Virus record (IMG/VR): IMGVR_UViG_3300030090_003604
Span: 1-55,513 of that record
Origin: a virus
Length of the DNA stretch: 55,513 nucleotides
Direction: 5' to 3' (one strand)
Within the stretch, counting starts at the first letter, position 1; each line of letters starts with the position of its first letter. The position numbers and the translations under genes are program-made. The notes under the pieces were generated by a model. It saw only the letters and a program-made list of their open reading frames with translations, was not told the DNA's origin and made no database searches. Shown here in pieces: positions 21,249 through 29,800 of this stretch.

Positions 21249-21311
21249 ATGCCTGGACACTATGGAACAGGAATGAAAAAGAAAAAGAAAAAGAAAGGCG
21301 GTAAAAAATAA
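21249..21311 (+). CDS. Tiny lysine-rich peptide, 20 aa
   Basis: A 20-codon frame beginning MPGHYGTGM and continuing as a run of lysines with two glycines, stop at 21311. I recall similar short Lys-rich peptides in marine phage genomes, but cannot cite a record. No recognisable Shine-Dalgarno site precedes it. It overlaps nothing on the plus strand and abuts the minus-strand gene ending at 21312. Possibly a nucleic-acid-binding peptide. Confidence 0.4.
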   Translation: MPGHYGTGMKKKKKKKGGKK

Positions 21312-21473
21312 TTACCTACCTGGAAACAAAGCTTTTTCTAACATATCGCACAATTGATCATCTATTGTGTTGTCAGTTTTTTTAACCATAGCTCGTACTA
21401 TATCTAGTGCGAGTTTTTTTAATGCTTTTCCTCTTAAAAAGGTAAACAGAATTGGCTCAATAATTTTTAGCAT
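21312..21473 (-). CDS. Hypothetical small protein, 53 aa
   Basis: A 53-residue, helical basic protein (MLKIIEPILFTFLRGKALKKLALDIVRAMVKKTDNTIDDQL...). The N-terminal amphipathic helix followed by a T-D-N-T-x-D-D segment is a pattern I have seen in unannotated cyanophage proteins. It may associate with the membrane. The hairpin at 21526-21560 lies upstream. Confidence 0.5.
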   Translation of the reverse strand: MLKIIEPILFTFLRGKALKKLALDIVRAMVKKTDNTIDDQLCDMLEKALFPGR

Positions 21474-21525
21474 TGTTTGTAGTAAATTGCTAACTTAATA
21501 GTAGCTCATTCCCTACATCTGAGCT

Positions 21526-21567
21526 AAACCTCTCTTATTGGTGGTCTGTGAGAGAGGTTTATCTTTT
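21526..21567 (+). terminator. Hairpin with short T-run near 21.5 kb
   Basis: AAACCTCTC (21526-21534) pairs with GAGAGGTTT (21552-21560), 17-base loop, then ATCTTTTT on the plus strand. It covers the stop of the minus-strand gene at 21559. It could end rightward transcripts or act as a two-way barrier between units. Confidence 0.5.
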
Positions 21568-21789
21568 TGGTCTAATTTCTGCAACGGCAATATCTAACGA
21601 ATTAAGCCTTCCATAAATATCTCTCATATCAGAGTGCATATCATCCATTTTTTCAGAAATTAATTCTACTTTAGTGAGAAGGCTAACTACATCTTCTCTA
21701 TTTTTTTTACCTCTATAGCTAAGTGAACCAGCAGATACAAAAATTGCTGTAAGAACTGCACCTCCTGTTGCTGCTAGTAATTCAACCAC
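21559..21789 (-). CDS. Single-pass membrane protein with coiled coil, 76 aa
   Basis: From a GTG at 21789: hydrophobic helix VELLAATGGAVLTAIFVSAG (about 2-21), then basic SYRGKKNRE and a heptad-like helix (VVSLLTKVELISEKMDDMHSDMRDIYGRLNSL). An upstream in-frame start would overlap the divergent oxygenase gene. The shape, one N-terminal membrane anchor plus coiled coil, is seen in spanin- or holin-like phage proteins; this is only a resemblance. Confidence 0.55.
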   Translation of the reverse strand: MVELLAATGGAVLTAIFVSAGSLSYRGKKNREDVVSLLTKVELISEKMDDMHSDMRDIYGRLNSLDIAVAEIRPKR

Positions 21790-21816
21790 TTTACTTAATC
21801 TGTTTTTATGTATATT

Positions 21817-22386
21817 ATGACAGAAATAATAAACCTTGTGTACCAACTATTTGCAACACCTTTTTTTGCTTGTGAAAATTGCAATTTAGATATAAAAAAA
21901 CTGGAGAAAGAATGTTTAGATTTTATGAGCAAAACTCCCTCGGCTGACTTTTCAAATGTTGGTGGATATCAAGGGCAAGATTTTGAAAATGATGATTTAT
22001 TTGAATTTATTAAAAATAATTTACCAGCAGATGAAAATAAACCTATAAAACAATTTAGAATAGCAAGCTGGGTAAATGTAAACAAACAAGATAATTACAA
22101 TAGTAGACACCATCACGATCCTCATGCTGGTACTTTTTTAAGTGGTGTTTTTTATGTAAAATGTCCTCCTGATTGTGGAGCAATAAGATTTTACGATCCT
22201 AGACCACATATAGATACAGCACCTGATATGCAGTATTTTTATGACTCAAAAACCCACTTCAAAATATTCCCACAAGAAAATATGTTGCTAATGTTTCCAA
22301 GTTGGTTAGAACATGACGTAGAACCTAATAAATCAAAAGAAGAAAGAATTGCAATATCATTTAATATTCTTGATATAGAATATTAA
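21817..22386 (+). CDS. 2-oxoglutarate/Fe(II) oxygenase, TIGR02466-like
   Basis: A 189-residue protein of the putative 2OG-Fe(II) oxygenase family often seen in cyanophages (TIGR02466 type). NSRHHHDPHAGTFLSGVFYVKCP (about 91-113) has the H-x-D pair, FPSWLEHDVEPN (about 162-173) the distal His, and ERIAISFNI the Arg for 2-oxoglutarate. ATG 21817 is chosen because it matches the family N-terminus (LVYQLFATPFF); an in-frame ATG at 21808 is possible. Substrate unknown. Confidence 0.85.
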   Translation: MTEIINLVYQLFATPFFACENCNLDIKKLEKECLDFMSKTPSADFSNVGGYQGQDFENDDLFEFIKNNLPADENKPIKQFRIASWVNVNKQDNYNSRHHHDPHAGTFLSGVFYVKCPPDCGAIRFYDPRPHIDTAPDMQYFYDSKTHFKIFPQENMLLMFPSWLEHDVEPNKSKEERIAISFNILDIEY

Positions 22387-22413
22387 TAGATATAACTATA
22401 AAAAAAAATTATT

Positions 22414-22773
22414 ATGACTACTGAAAAGCCAAAGAATGTCATACAAAAGCTTAAAGAAGGCTTAGATGATAAAGAAGAGCAATTAGCTATTATTAGTCTT
22501 TTTGTTCGTTTGGGGGTTGTTGTTTGGAGTGGTTTTATAGTGACTCTAAACTACATAACAATACCTGGCTATAGCTCAGAGCCAAAAGATATCACGTTCC
22601 CAGCCTCGCTTCTAACTGGCGCACTTGCAACATTCGGTTTGGAGGGATCGAAAAAAGGTAGTAAAAAAGACGGCAAACTTGCCGAGAGCGAAGGTATGGT
22701 GCAAACTATAAGGGTAATAACACCTATAAAAATTGAAGGTGCTGAAGTAATTGACCCCAAACCAAAAGCATGA
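22414..22773 (+). CDS. Membrane protein, possible holin, 119 aa
   Basis: A 119-residue protein with one strong hydrophobic segment (IISLFVRLGVVVWSGFIVTLNYITI, about 26-50) and a weaker one (FPASLLTGALATFGL, about 62-76), flanked by charged ends and a basic KKGSKKDGK stretch. Two membrane segments with a basic tail suit a holin, but no endolysin is seen nearby. It overlaps the next gene by 4 bases (ATGA). Confidence 0.55.
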   Translation: MTTEKPKNVIQKLKEGLDDKEEQLAIISLFVRLGVVVWSGFIVTLNYITIPGYSSEPKDITFPASLLTGALATFGLEGSKKGSKKDGKLAESEGMVQTIRVITPIKIEGAEVIDPKPKA

Positions 22774-23249
22774 AAAGACTACTACCGTTTTTATTTTTAA
22801 TGTCAGCCCCCTCATATGCTGACATCACTTCGCAAATATCTTCAAGTATCAAGTTGGAGGTAGCTGCTCCAGGTACTACAGCGGATCGGATTGGAAATTC
22901 TTACTCTGTTTCTGGAACAGGAGTTACTACAACAGATGGGACAACTGCTGGAAGTCTTGGAGGATTAGGTGCAGCAACTAATGGGGTCAATGCTTATACA
23001 CCAATTACAGCATCTCAGCTTACAGATGGCGAGAGCTTCACATACACAGTTTCACACACTACTGGAGATACAATTGCAACATCTCTAACAGTTGGCGAAG
23101 TTAGTCCTTTTGGAGATTTGACCAGTACTTCGGGAGGTACAGCAACAAACCTAGCTGGTACTGTGGATAATCATGTTATTTCGGTAACAGCAGGGTCGGC
23201 TGGTACTACGGCAACAGCCTCTTATGTTACTTCTGTAACCGTGGATTAA
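22770..23249 (+). CDS. Exported protein with signal peptide, 159 aa
   Basis: The N-terminus MKRLLPFLFLMSAPSYA|D is a textbook Sec signal peptide with an A-x-A-like cleavage site. The mature part is Thr/Ser/Gly-rich and predicted beta, with similar patterns to the next gene (SYSVSGTGVTTTDG versus EYTVTGTGISADG), suggesting paralogy. A phage-coded exported protein could change the host surface (for example superinfection exclusion); that is inference. Confidence 0.7.
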   Translation: MKRLLPFLFLMSAPSYADITSQISSSIKLEVAAPGTTADRIGNSYSVSGTGVTTTDGTTAGSLGGLGAATNGVNAYTPITASQLTDGESFTYTVSHTTGDTIATSLTVGEVSPFGDLTSTSGGTATNLAGTVDNHVISVTAGSAGTTATASYVTSVTVD

Positions 23250-23259
23250 GATATGAGCT

Positions 23260-23682
23260 ATGCGGAAGCTTTTATTACTGTTTTTTATATATGCTTTACC
23301 AGCTAACGCAAACATTGTTCCTAATTTTACAACTGGGACTATGTCCAGCACGACTAATACACAAACTACAATTACAGAATCGATTACAAGTAAGGATTAT
23401 AAAACTGGATATGAATATACAGTTACAGGTACAGGAATTAGTGCAGATGGCGATATTTCCCCAGACGCAGTTAATGTTACAGGAACGGTAGGAGGACAGA
23501 GTTATACATGGAAAGGGGCAGATTTAACAACAAAACCAAATTGGACGTTGACAAATCCTACATCAGGAGATGCCTTTCAATTTACAGAAACATATTCAGC
23601 GCCAGGTCTTCAGAACGTCACAACCATAAATCGCACCATAGAAACGGAATCGGTCGTAACTTCTACATCTGTCTTTCAATAG
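23260..23682 (+). CDS. Exported protein with signal peptide, 140 aa
   Basis: Starts MRKLLLLFFIYALPANA|N, a clear signal peptide. The mature part is Thr-rich and beta-like, with EYTVTGTGISADGDI resembling the preceding gene. A longer frame at 23508-24320 overlaps its 3' half. Its TAG stop lies at the point where the signal-like segment of that next protein begins. Confidence 0.65.
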   Translation: MRKLLLLFFIYALPANANIVPNFTTGTMSSTTNTQTTITESITSKDYKTGYEYTVTGTGISADGDISPDAVNVTGTVGGQSYTWKGADLTTKPNWTLTNPTSGDAFQFTETYSAPGLQNVTTINRTIETESVVTSTSVFQ

Positions 23683-24320
23683 CCCTGTTACCAACAGGAG
23701 TTTTAGCTAATTCTGTTAGTCAATCAAATTCTGGAAGTGTAACTAATCAAAACTGGAATGTTAATAATTCTGGATTCCATACCAACCAGTATGGAGGCGG
23801 TGTTGTTTGCCAAGGAGCAATGATGACTATTACTCCTTTTACTACATTCAATACAAATTACAGAAAACCATATCGAGATTACTATTACACACCTGTTTAT
23901 GACGAAACTGATATTGAGGGTGACTTTGATGAAGATGGTAACCCTATAGGAGATGGTACACCTGATCGACCAGGGCAAATTTTGTATTACGCTCAAAACT
24001 ATAGCGGTACGAACAAGGATAGTTTTGCACTTGGAACAGGAATTACGTTAAATTTCAGTATTCCATTAGACAGACAATATACAAAAAGATGCAAAGAGGC
24101 TGCTCAAGTACAAAATGATATAAACAAACAAAAGCTTAAGAATTTAGAACTTGACTGGCACATGGCAAGATTACGTCATTGTGGTGAGAAAAAAATTGCT
24201 GGTATAGAATTCACAGAAGATAGTCCTTACTACGATTTATGCAGCGATATTCGAATTAGACCTATTAAGAATCAAGTCTTGCCCCATAATCATAAAATTA
24301 ACTTAAAAACACAAAACTAG
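23508..24320 (+). CDS. Exported protein, start uncertain, up to 270 aa
   Basis: The convincing part begins with a signal-like segment (RNFYICLSIALLPTGVLA|NS, about residues 50-69 of the long frame), then a mature region NQYGGGVVCQGAMMTITPF, a Tyr-rich centre with DETDIEGDFDEDGNPIGDG, and a basic helical end with several Cys. The only upstream ATG in frame (23508) lies deep inside the previous gene. No ATG, GTG or TTG lies just before the signal segment; an ATA overlaps the previous stop (ATAG at 23679-23682). So start, frameshift or sequence error must be settled. Its stop shares CTAG with the convergent gene. Confidence 0.55.
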   Translation: MERGRFNNKTKLDVDKSYIRRCLSIYRNIFSARSSERHNHKSHHRNGIGRNFYICLSIALLPTGVLANSVSQSNSGSVTNQNWNVNNSGFHTNQYGGGVVCQGAMMTITPFTTFNTNYRKPYRDYYYTPVYDETDIEGDFDEDGNPIGDGTPDRPGQILYYAQNYSGTNKDSFALGTGITLNFSIPLDRQYTKRCKEAAQVQNDINKQKLKNLELDWHMARLRHCGEKKIAGIEFTEDSPYYDLCSDIRIRPIKNQVLPHNHKINLKTQN

Positions 24321-24946
24321 TTCTTTTTTTTCTTCGATAATTTAGAAACGGCTTGCTTAACAATAGGTTTTACCAATTGCAAAACTAAAGGTGCTGATGC
24401 CCCAACGAGTGCTAACGAAAATACTCCAACAAACTGTGGTGCAGATGGAATATATCTATCACGGAATGGTACAGATGCATATTCTGTTATGCATTCTGTT
24501 CCATCTAAACGATGCGAGACAACTATCTCTAATTTTTTAGAATTTCTATAATCACCTACGCGCTGATCTTTTGAGCCAGGGCATTCTGGAATTACTATTT
24601 TTTTCTTTTCTTTTGGTATGTTGGGAGTAGTTGTTGGAGCTTCTAAAGTCTCATTTGTTTCTACTCTTTTTTCTTGTTCTTTAGACTCTACAATTTCAAT
24701 TCTTCTTCTGTCATATAACATTGGTTGGAATGATGGCATTGACCCATACGGACACAAAATAGTAGTGCCTCGTGGGTCATCATCATATAATGCTGTGTTT
24801 TTTGGCGAAGCATCTCGATGATATCTAACACAACCAGGTAATTTAATAGAAGGTGGTGGTACATTTAAAACTTGAAATGGAATATGAGTTGGTATATCTA
24901 TTTTTGGTATTTGTATATTAGGAATTGATATATCAGGTATCTCCAT
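24317..24946 (-). CDS. Pro/Ile-rich protein with C-terminal hydrophobic segment
   Basis: A 209-residue protein. The start has I-P repeats (MEIPDISIPNIQIPKIDIPTH), the middle Cys residues (LPGCVRYH; TILCPYG; IPECPG; TECITEY) and a coiled acidic/basic linker, and the end a hydrophobic segment FVGVFSLALVGASAPLVLQLVKPI before a lysine tail. It likely sits in or at the membrane. ATG 24946 overlaps the stop of the zinc-ribbon gene by one base. I recall similar proteins among cyanophage hypotheticals. Role unknown. Confidence 0.6.
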   Translation of the reverse strand: MEIPDISIPNIQIPKIDIPTHIPFQVLNVPPPSIKLPGCVRYHRDASPKNTALYDDDPRGTTILCPYGSMPSFQPMLYDRRRIEIVESKEQEKRVETNETLEAPTTTPNIPKEKKKIVIPECPGSKDQRVGDYRNSKKLEIVVSHRLDGTECITEYASVPFRDRYIPSAPQFVGVFSLALVGASAPLVLQLVKPIVKQAVSKLSKKKKN

Positions 24947-25107
24947 CAATCAAAAGCATCTCTTTTTTTTAAAACTTCTACTTCTGCAAAACATCTAGGA
25001 CAATTTAATTGTGTTCTTACTGAAAACTCTGGATATAAAGGCATTGATTCATCAATATCTATATCTCCTCCTATTATTAACTCTGTATCACACCAATAAC
25101 AATTCAT
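24946..25107 (-). CDS. Small zinc-ribbon protein, 53-54 aa
   Basis: A short protein starting MNCYWCDTELIIGGD with a second knuckle CPRCF, giving two CxxC pairs 35 residues apart. It overlaps the upstream gene by ATGA and its stop shares a base with the next gene's ATG, so it fits exactly in the operon. Zinc binding is likely; role unknown. Confidence 0.75.
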   Translation of the reverse strand: MNCYWCDTELIIGGDIDIDESMPLYPEFSVRTQLNCPRCFAEVEVLKKRDAFD

Positions 25108-25325
25108 TTTTTAAATGGTATAGGTATTGATTGACCAGTTGTATTTGGTAATGCATTGTCAAGAACTTTTGGCATAAGTCCTTGTACATTTTCAAGCACT
25201 TGATTCATCATCTTGGCCTTAAATTGTTCGCTAGTGACGTACTTAAATGTGAAGAATCCACCCCCTAAAATTCCTATCATAAGAATCCCAGTTACGATGG
25301 TAATAATGTCTAAAATCTTTCTCAT
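25104..25325 (-). CDS. Single-pass membrane protein, 73 aa
   Basis: MRKILDIITIVTGILMIGILGGGFFTFKYV gives one membrane helix with a basic start (or an uncleaved signal), then a helical tail ending PIPFKK. Its ATG (25325) overlaps by two bases the ATG of a plus-strand peptide gene at 25324 (CATG). First gene of the leftward unit 25325-24317. Holin-like size, but no proof. Confidence 0.6.
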   Translation of the reverse strand: MRKILDIITIVTGILMIGILGGGFFTFKYVTSEQFKAKMMNQVLENVQGLMPKVLDNALPNTTGQSIPIPFKK

Positions 25326-25452
25326 GATAAAAGATGCGTTTTTAAAGGCTTTAGTACCTGTTACTATTATAACCTTTACAGGAATTATGGCTTTAGCTCC
25401 TTTATATGTAACTTTAGGAGTTATGACAAAACAAATAAATAAAACACAATGA
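25324..25452 (+). CDS. Possible membrane peptide, 42 aa
   Basis: MIKDAFLKALVPVTIITFTGIMALAPLYVTLGV is one hydrophobic helix after a short charged start, then a polar tail. It fills the gap between divergent and convergent genes. It is predicted only from its composition and neat placement; the longer upstream frame from 25213 is a shadow of the minus-strand gene. Confidence 0.4.
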   Translation: MIKDAFLKALVPVTIITFTGIMALAPLYVTLGVMTKQINKTQ

Positions 25453-25460
25453 AAAAATTA

Positions 25461-25982
25461 TTACAGTTTTACTAACATATTAATCATATAACCTCCAGCT
25501 ATAAGTCTTGTTCTGGTATTAGTACCACCACCATTACTTCTGTATTCTATTCGTACTTCTACAGTATCATTAGCACTTAAACCTGTTAAGTAACTATTGT
25601 TAAAAGTAACTTTGAAAGGGTCAGACTCATTTCTGTTACTTACACCTGATTCAAATCGGCTTATCCAAAAATAATGTTCTGAGCCGTTTTTCATAACTCT
25701 ACCTTGATAATTTGTATGAGTTTGGTTACTTGTTCTTTGAAATGTATAATTAAAACTATGTACTAAAATATAATCTCCAGCCTCTGGAACAGTAAAAGTT
25801 GTAGTTTGACCAGTTGGTATCGTATACCCTGTACTGGGGCTTGTTAATTGAGAGGCGTTTCTAACCCATTTTAATCCTTTAAGATTACCACCTCCAGGTA
25901 ATCCTGTAAGGGATGAACCATCAATAGCTGGTAAGCTTGCAAAAGTTGTGATGGAAGAACCATCTCCAAAATGTAAAGTCAT
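25461..25982 (-). CDS. Fibre/appendage protein, 173 aa
   Basis: A 173-residue protein. The start (MTLHFGDGSSITTFASLPAIDGSSLTGLPGGG) is a phage fibre-type repeat ending in a Gly linker. The rest is a beta-rich globular domain (TFTVPEAGDYILVHSFNYTF...; NDTVEVRIEYRS...) like C1q/TNF-type jelly-roll heads of fibres. It overlaps the gene upstream by one base (CATTATT) and probably binds host surface. Receptor-binding is inferred. Confidence 0.65.
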   Translation of the reverse strand: MTLHFGDGSSITTFASLPAIDGSSLTGLPGGGNLKGLKWVRNASQLTSPSTGYTIPTGQTTTFTVPEAGDYILVHSFNYTFQRTSNQTHTNYQGRVMKNGSEHYFWISRFESGVSNRNESDPFKVTFNNSYLTGLSANDTVEVRIEYRSNGGGTNTRTRLIAGGYMINMLVKL

Positions 25983-26413
25983 TATTCTGAAGGAGTAGGG
26001 GTTTCAGTAGGCTGTGCCGAGTAAGATGTATCAGCAGCAGCAATATCAAAATTTTCAACATCCCCTTGATATCCACCGAGGGAGTTTTGCTCATATTCTA
26101 TGACTTTTTCGTTATGACTATCAATAGCATTTTGTACAAGTTTTTCAATTATTGCTACTTTATAATCCGTAAATATAGTTTTCATCCAACCTACAACAAT
26201 AGCTTCACCATCTTCTTTTTTTAAATCATCTATTGATTTAAAATCTGATCCAACCGAAGCTTTATTACCTGGTAAAAAAAGACAAGATATTGATACTGCT
26301 TTTGTTACTGAGCCTTCAGTACCAAAAACTTTTGCTGTTGCTTCCGTTATATAGTTGTCATCATTAGGATCTGTCTTTAATGAATCAACTTTCCAAGTAA
26401 ATGTAGTTGCCAT
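25982..26413 (-). CDS. Fibre-region protein, tandem copy B, 143 aa
   Basis: The first 39 residues are identical to copy A (MATTFTWKVDSLKTDPNDDN...). Differences follow: an insertion YEQNSLGGYQGDVENFDI and the same C-terminus AADTSYSAQPTETPTPSE. The genes overlap by one base. Cyanophage genomes often have such short beta proteins beside fibres; this resemblance is from memory. Likely a virion or fibre accessory. Confidence 0.7.
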   Translation of the reverse strand: MATTFTWKVDSLKTDPNDDNYITEATAKVFGTEGSVTKAVSISCLFLPGNKASVGSDFKSIDDLKKEDGEAIVVGWMKTIFTDYKVAIIEKLVQNAIDSHNEKVIEYEQNSLGGYQGDVENFDIAAADTSYSAQPTETPTPSE

Positions 26414-26796
26414 TATTCTGAAGGAGTAGGTGTTTCAGTAGGTTGTGCCGAATAAGAAGTATCAGCAGCTTTAACAGTAGTTTCTATAACTTTTGAATTA
26501 TGTATATCAATAGCGTTTTGTATAGTTTTTTCAATCTTTGCTACTTTATAATCCATAATTCCAACTTTTATCCAACCTATAATAATACTTTCGCCATCTT
26601 CTTTCTTTAAATCTTCTAATGATTTAAAATCAGATCCAACAGAAGCTTTATTGCCAGGAAAAATACAAGATACTGTAGCTGCTTTTGTAACTGATCCTTC
26701 CGTACCGAAAACTTTTGCTGTAGCCTCAGTAATGTAATTGTCGTCATTTGGATCAGTTTTTAAAGAGTCAACTTTCCAAGTAAAAGTAGTAGCCAT
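26413..26796 (-). CDS. Fibre-region protein, tandem copy A, 127 aa
   Basis: Tandem duplicate partner of 25982-26413. Many codons for the identical N-terminal 39 residues differ silently between copies, so the duplication is old and that segment is under strong constraint. Predicted beta strands with K-E-D-G-rich turns. Role unknown; location just after the long fibre gene suggests a fibre-associated structural protein. Confidence 0.7.
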   Translation of the reverse strand: MATTFTWKVDSLKTDPNDDNYITEATAKVFGTEGSVTKAATVSCIFPGNKASVGSDFKSLEDLKKEDGESIIIGWIKVGIMDYKVAKIEKTIQNAIDIHNSKVIETTVKAADTSYSAQPTETPTPSE

Positions 26797-26820
26797 TGTT
26801 AGTTTTTCTTTTATTATATC

Positions 26821-29800
26821 TTAAACAGGAATCATAGCTATCTTAAATTTTTTGCCAGTTCTGTTATTAATCATAAATATATCTTCTTCCCCTTCTTGTA
26901 ATGTCCAATCACCCCAAGAACCATCAACATCATTTGTTTTACCTTCGTTAGAAAAGTGCATATCGTTTACATATAAGTTTGCAACTCTTAGTGAAGTGCT
27001 ACCTATGTTATAGGTATTATTAGAAGCTGGAACATAATGACCACTTCCATCTATTTTCCACCTATCAGTTGCATTTTCTCTAAAAACAATTCCGTCTGAA
27101 AGACCAGCAATATAAAGCTTATCACCATGTGCTTGAATTTTTCCACCTGTAGTATTCCCCGCCCAGTTTCCGTTAACAAATCTCATATCACTATTGCCTC
27201 CAATAGTTACTGCACCGCCACCGCCAGAAAATGTTAAAGGTTGTGTAGCTGAATCACTTGCATCTGATCTTAAGAAACTGCTCCCATGTATACCATCAAC
27301 TGTGTCGCTATCTAGCCCAGAGCCAGAACCGTCATTATTTTGATGCCAAACCCTATATTTTGCAGCACCCATAGACCAACCACCAACTGCAATGTCGTTG
27401 ATGTCAGCGTCTAGTCCAAAGTAACAAGCATAATCTTGACCAGCGTGAAATGCCATGAACGCATCATTTCCAGCACCAGTATTAAAAACTTCAATAGAGC
27501 CTTGACTTCCAGAGGCCGTTGCTATTGTGTCGTAATTATAAGTTTCATTAGCTCTGAACTCTATTCTTTGTGTTACTTGAAAATCATTAACGTCTGATCT
27601 TATAAAACTGCTTGCTTGTATTCCATCAACTGTATCTGCATCTAGCCCTGACCCAGAGCCGTCATTACCTTCTCTCCAATACTTATCACTTGTTCCACTC
27701 GTATTATGGTATAACTCTCCAGACTCAATTCTTGTGTTCCCATCTCCTTTATTAACTGAAAATATAATACTACCTAAATCTTCATTATTATAAAATCTTA
27801 TTCCGCCATAACTTGGTTGCGCTCCCATTCTTATACCTGTATGCCAACGCAAATCTAATTTGCTATAGTTCCCCCCAAAATTCTCCATATTTGTTCCAAT
27901 ATGGTAGTTATCTGGGTCATTTCCACCTCCAAACAATAAACGAGTGCTTGATACTGAGTTGTAAGCATTATTGCTATAAGTACCACCAATTAACAATTTT
28001 CCTGTAGTGTTGTCATCAGCATCAGACCTTAAGAAACTAGACGCTTGAATACCATCAACGGTGTCAGCATCTAGCCCACTTCCAGAGCCATCATTTCCCT
28101 GTCTCCAATACTTATCGCCAGTACCACTATTACCATGATAAATTTGTCCATCATTTGCAATCCAAGTTTTATCAGTACCGTCTTGTCTAAATTGAACAAT
28201 TCTATCTGAATTACTATTGGAAACAATATACCAACGGTTTGAATGCGCTTGTATTTTTAAAGTTGAAGCACCAGGATTACCTGTCCAATCTGAAGAACCA
28301 TTTGATCTAATGTCTGAACTGGTAATCACTACAGCATTAGCACCACCTGTAAATGTATATTCTCCAGCTAAAACATCATTTTGATCAGACCTTACGAGAT
28401 TAGAAACTTGAACACCATCAACAGTATCCGCATCTAATCCACTACCCGAACCATCATTACGATCTGACCATTGTTTCGCCCAAGTAGTAAAAGTACCATC
28501 ATTATTTCCGCTACCATTCTTATATGTCCTTGAATATAAATGTTCGTTATAGTAACTCATGGATAACTGGAATCCATGATCGTTAGCAGTATTACTATGC
28601 CTTACATTCAACATATTATGCCAACTTGTTCCAGGCATATTTGATGCAGTACTTGATTGATAAAAACCAGATGGTACTGAATTATTAAAATTACTTAATG
28701 TGGAAATTCTGTTAGTACTTTCTAAACCTGTTGAGCCTTTATTCCAATAATAAGACCCTTGCTGTCCATCTAAAGTGTCAGCATCAAGTCCACTACCCGA
28801 TCCGTCATTTCCAGCGTGAAACACCTCATTTGTACCAACATAAAATCCACTATTACCAGCAGTTTGGTCAATAATTACAGCAGTTGAACTTTCAGTTGAA
28901 TCAAAGTGAAAACTATTTCCAGCACTATTTGAGTTTGCATCAGAGTGTTCATATTGAAGGTATCCTCTTTGATTTTGATTACTTTGATCTGAAAATTCAA
29001 TAGTTGCTGAACTTGCATTTGTAGTGTTATGAATTTTTAAGTTTATACCATTTGAACTACCTCTGCTTAATGTTAATACACCACTAGATGTGTCATTTGC
29101 ATCTGATCTTAAGAAACTTCCACTATTAATAGAATCTAAAGTTGTAGCGTTTACGTTGGTTAGTGACGCACCATTACCATTAAAAGCAGTAGCTACGAGT
29201 GTTCCTGTTGATGGATTATAGGACATTCCATCAGCACTATCTGATTGTAATTGAGATGTACCAGTAGCAGCCGACAAGAAAGGAACACGATAAGCAGTAT
29301 TTGTGGTGTTATTGGCAACAGCAGTTACATTAGTCGCTTCCGTTGCTGTAGCTGCGTTTCCTGTTGTGTTTTGGTTAAGTGTAGGAACTCTAGCTGCTGG
29401 TATTGTTCCAGCGTTTAAATTAGATGCGTTTCTGTAGTAAGAACCATGCTGACCATCTAATAAATCACTATCTAAACCACTTCCAGAGCCGTCATTATTA
29501 GAGTGCCAAATTGTGGCGTTTCTCCATAAAATTGTATTGCTCCCACCTGTTATTCGTAAAGTATCAAAAGAACTACCATTCCAAGCTCTTATATCAGTTG
29601 CAACAGCACTACTTCCAGCATTGTTACTTGGATCTTGTGGATAAAAATGTATATAATTTCGAGCAGCTGAATGATAACCTTGATAATAATGACCAGATAA
29701 CTGTAAGTGGGAGTTGGTAAATGTTATTGCTCCAGTAGCTGTATCAGTTGCATCTGACCTTAAGAAACTCGCTTGACTTACACCATCTAACGTGTCAGCA

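Larger units (their letters stand above)
25982..26796 (-). repeat. Tandem gene duplication
   Basis: Two adjacent genes of 432 and 384 bases with the same first 39 and last 18 codons and a central segment of lower identity plus a 16-residue insertion in copy B. The start-stop junction (ATTATTCTGAAGGAGTAG on the plus strand) is repeated at both 3' ends. Confidence 0.8.

Noticed and set aside
25213-25323. Upstream extension of the 42-aa membrane peptide
   Set aside because: It would run fully antisense to the well-supported 73-aa gene; the inner ATG at 25324 is preferred.
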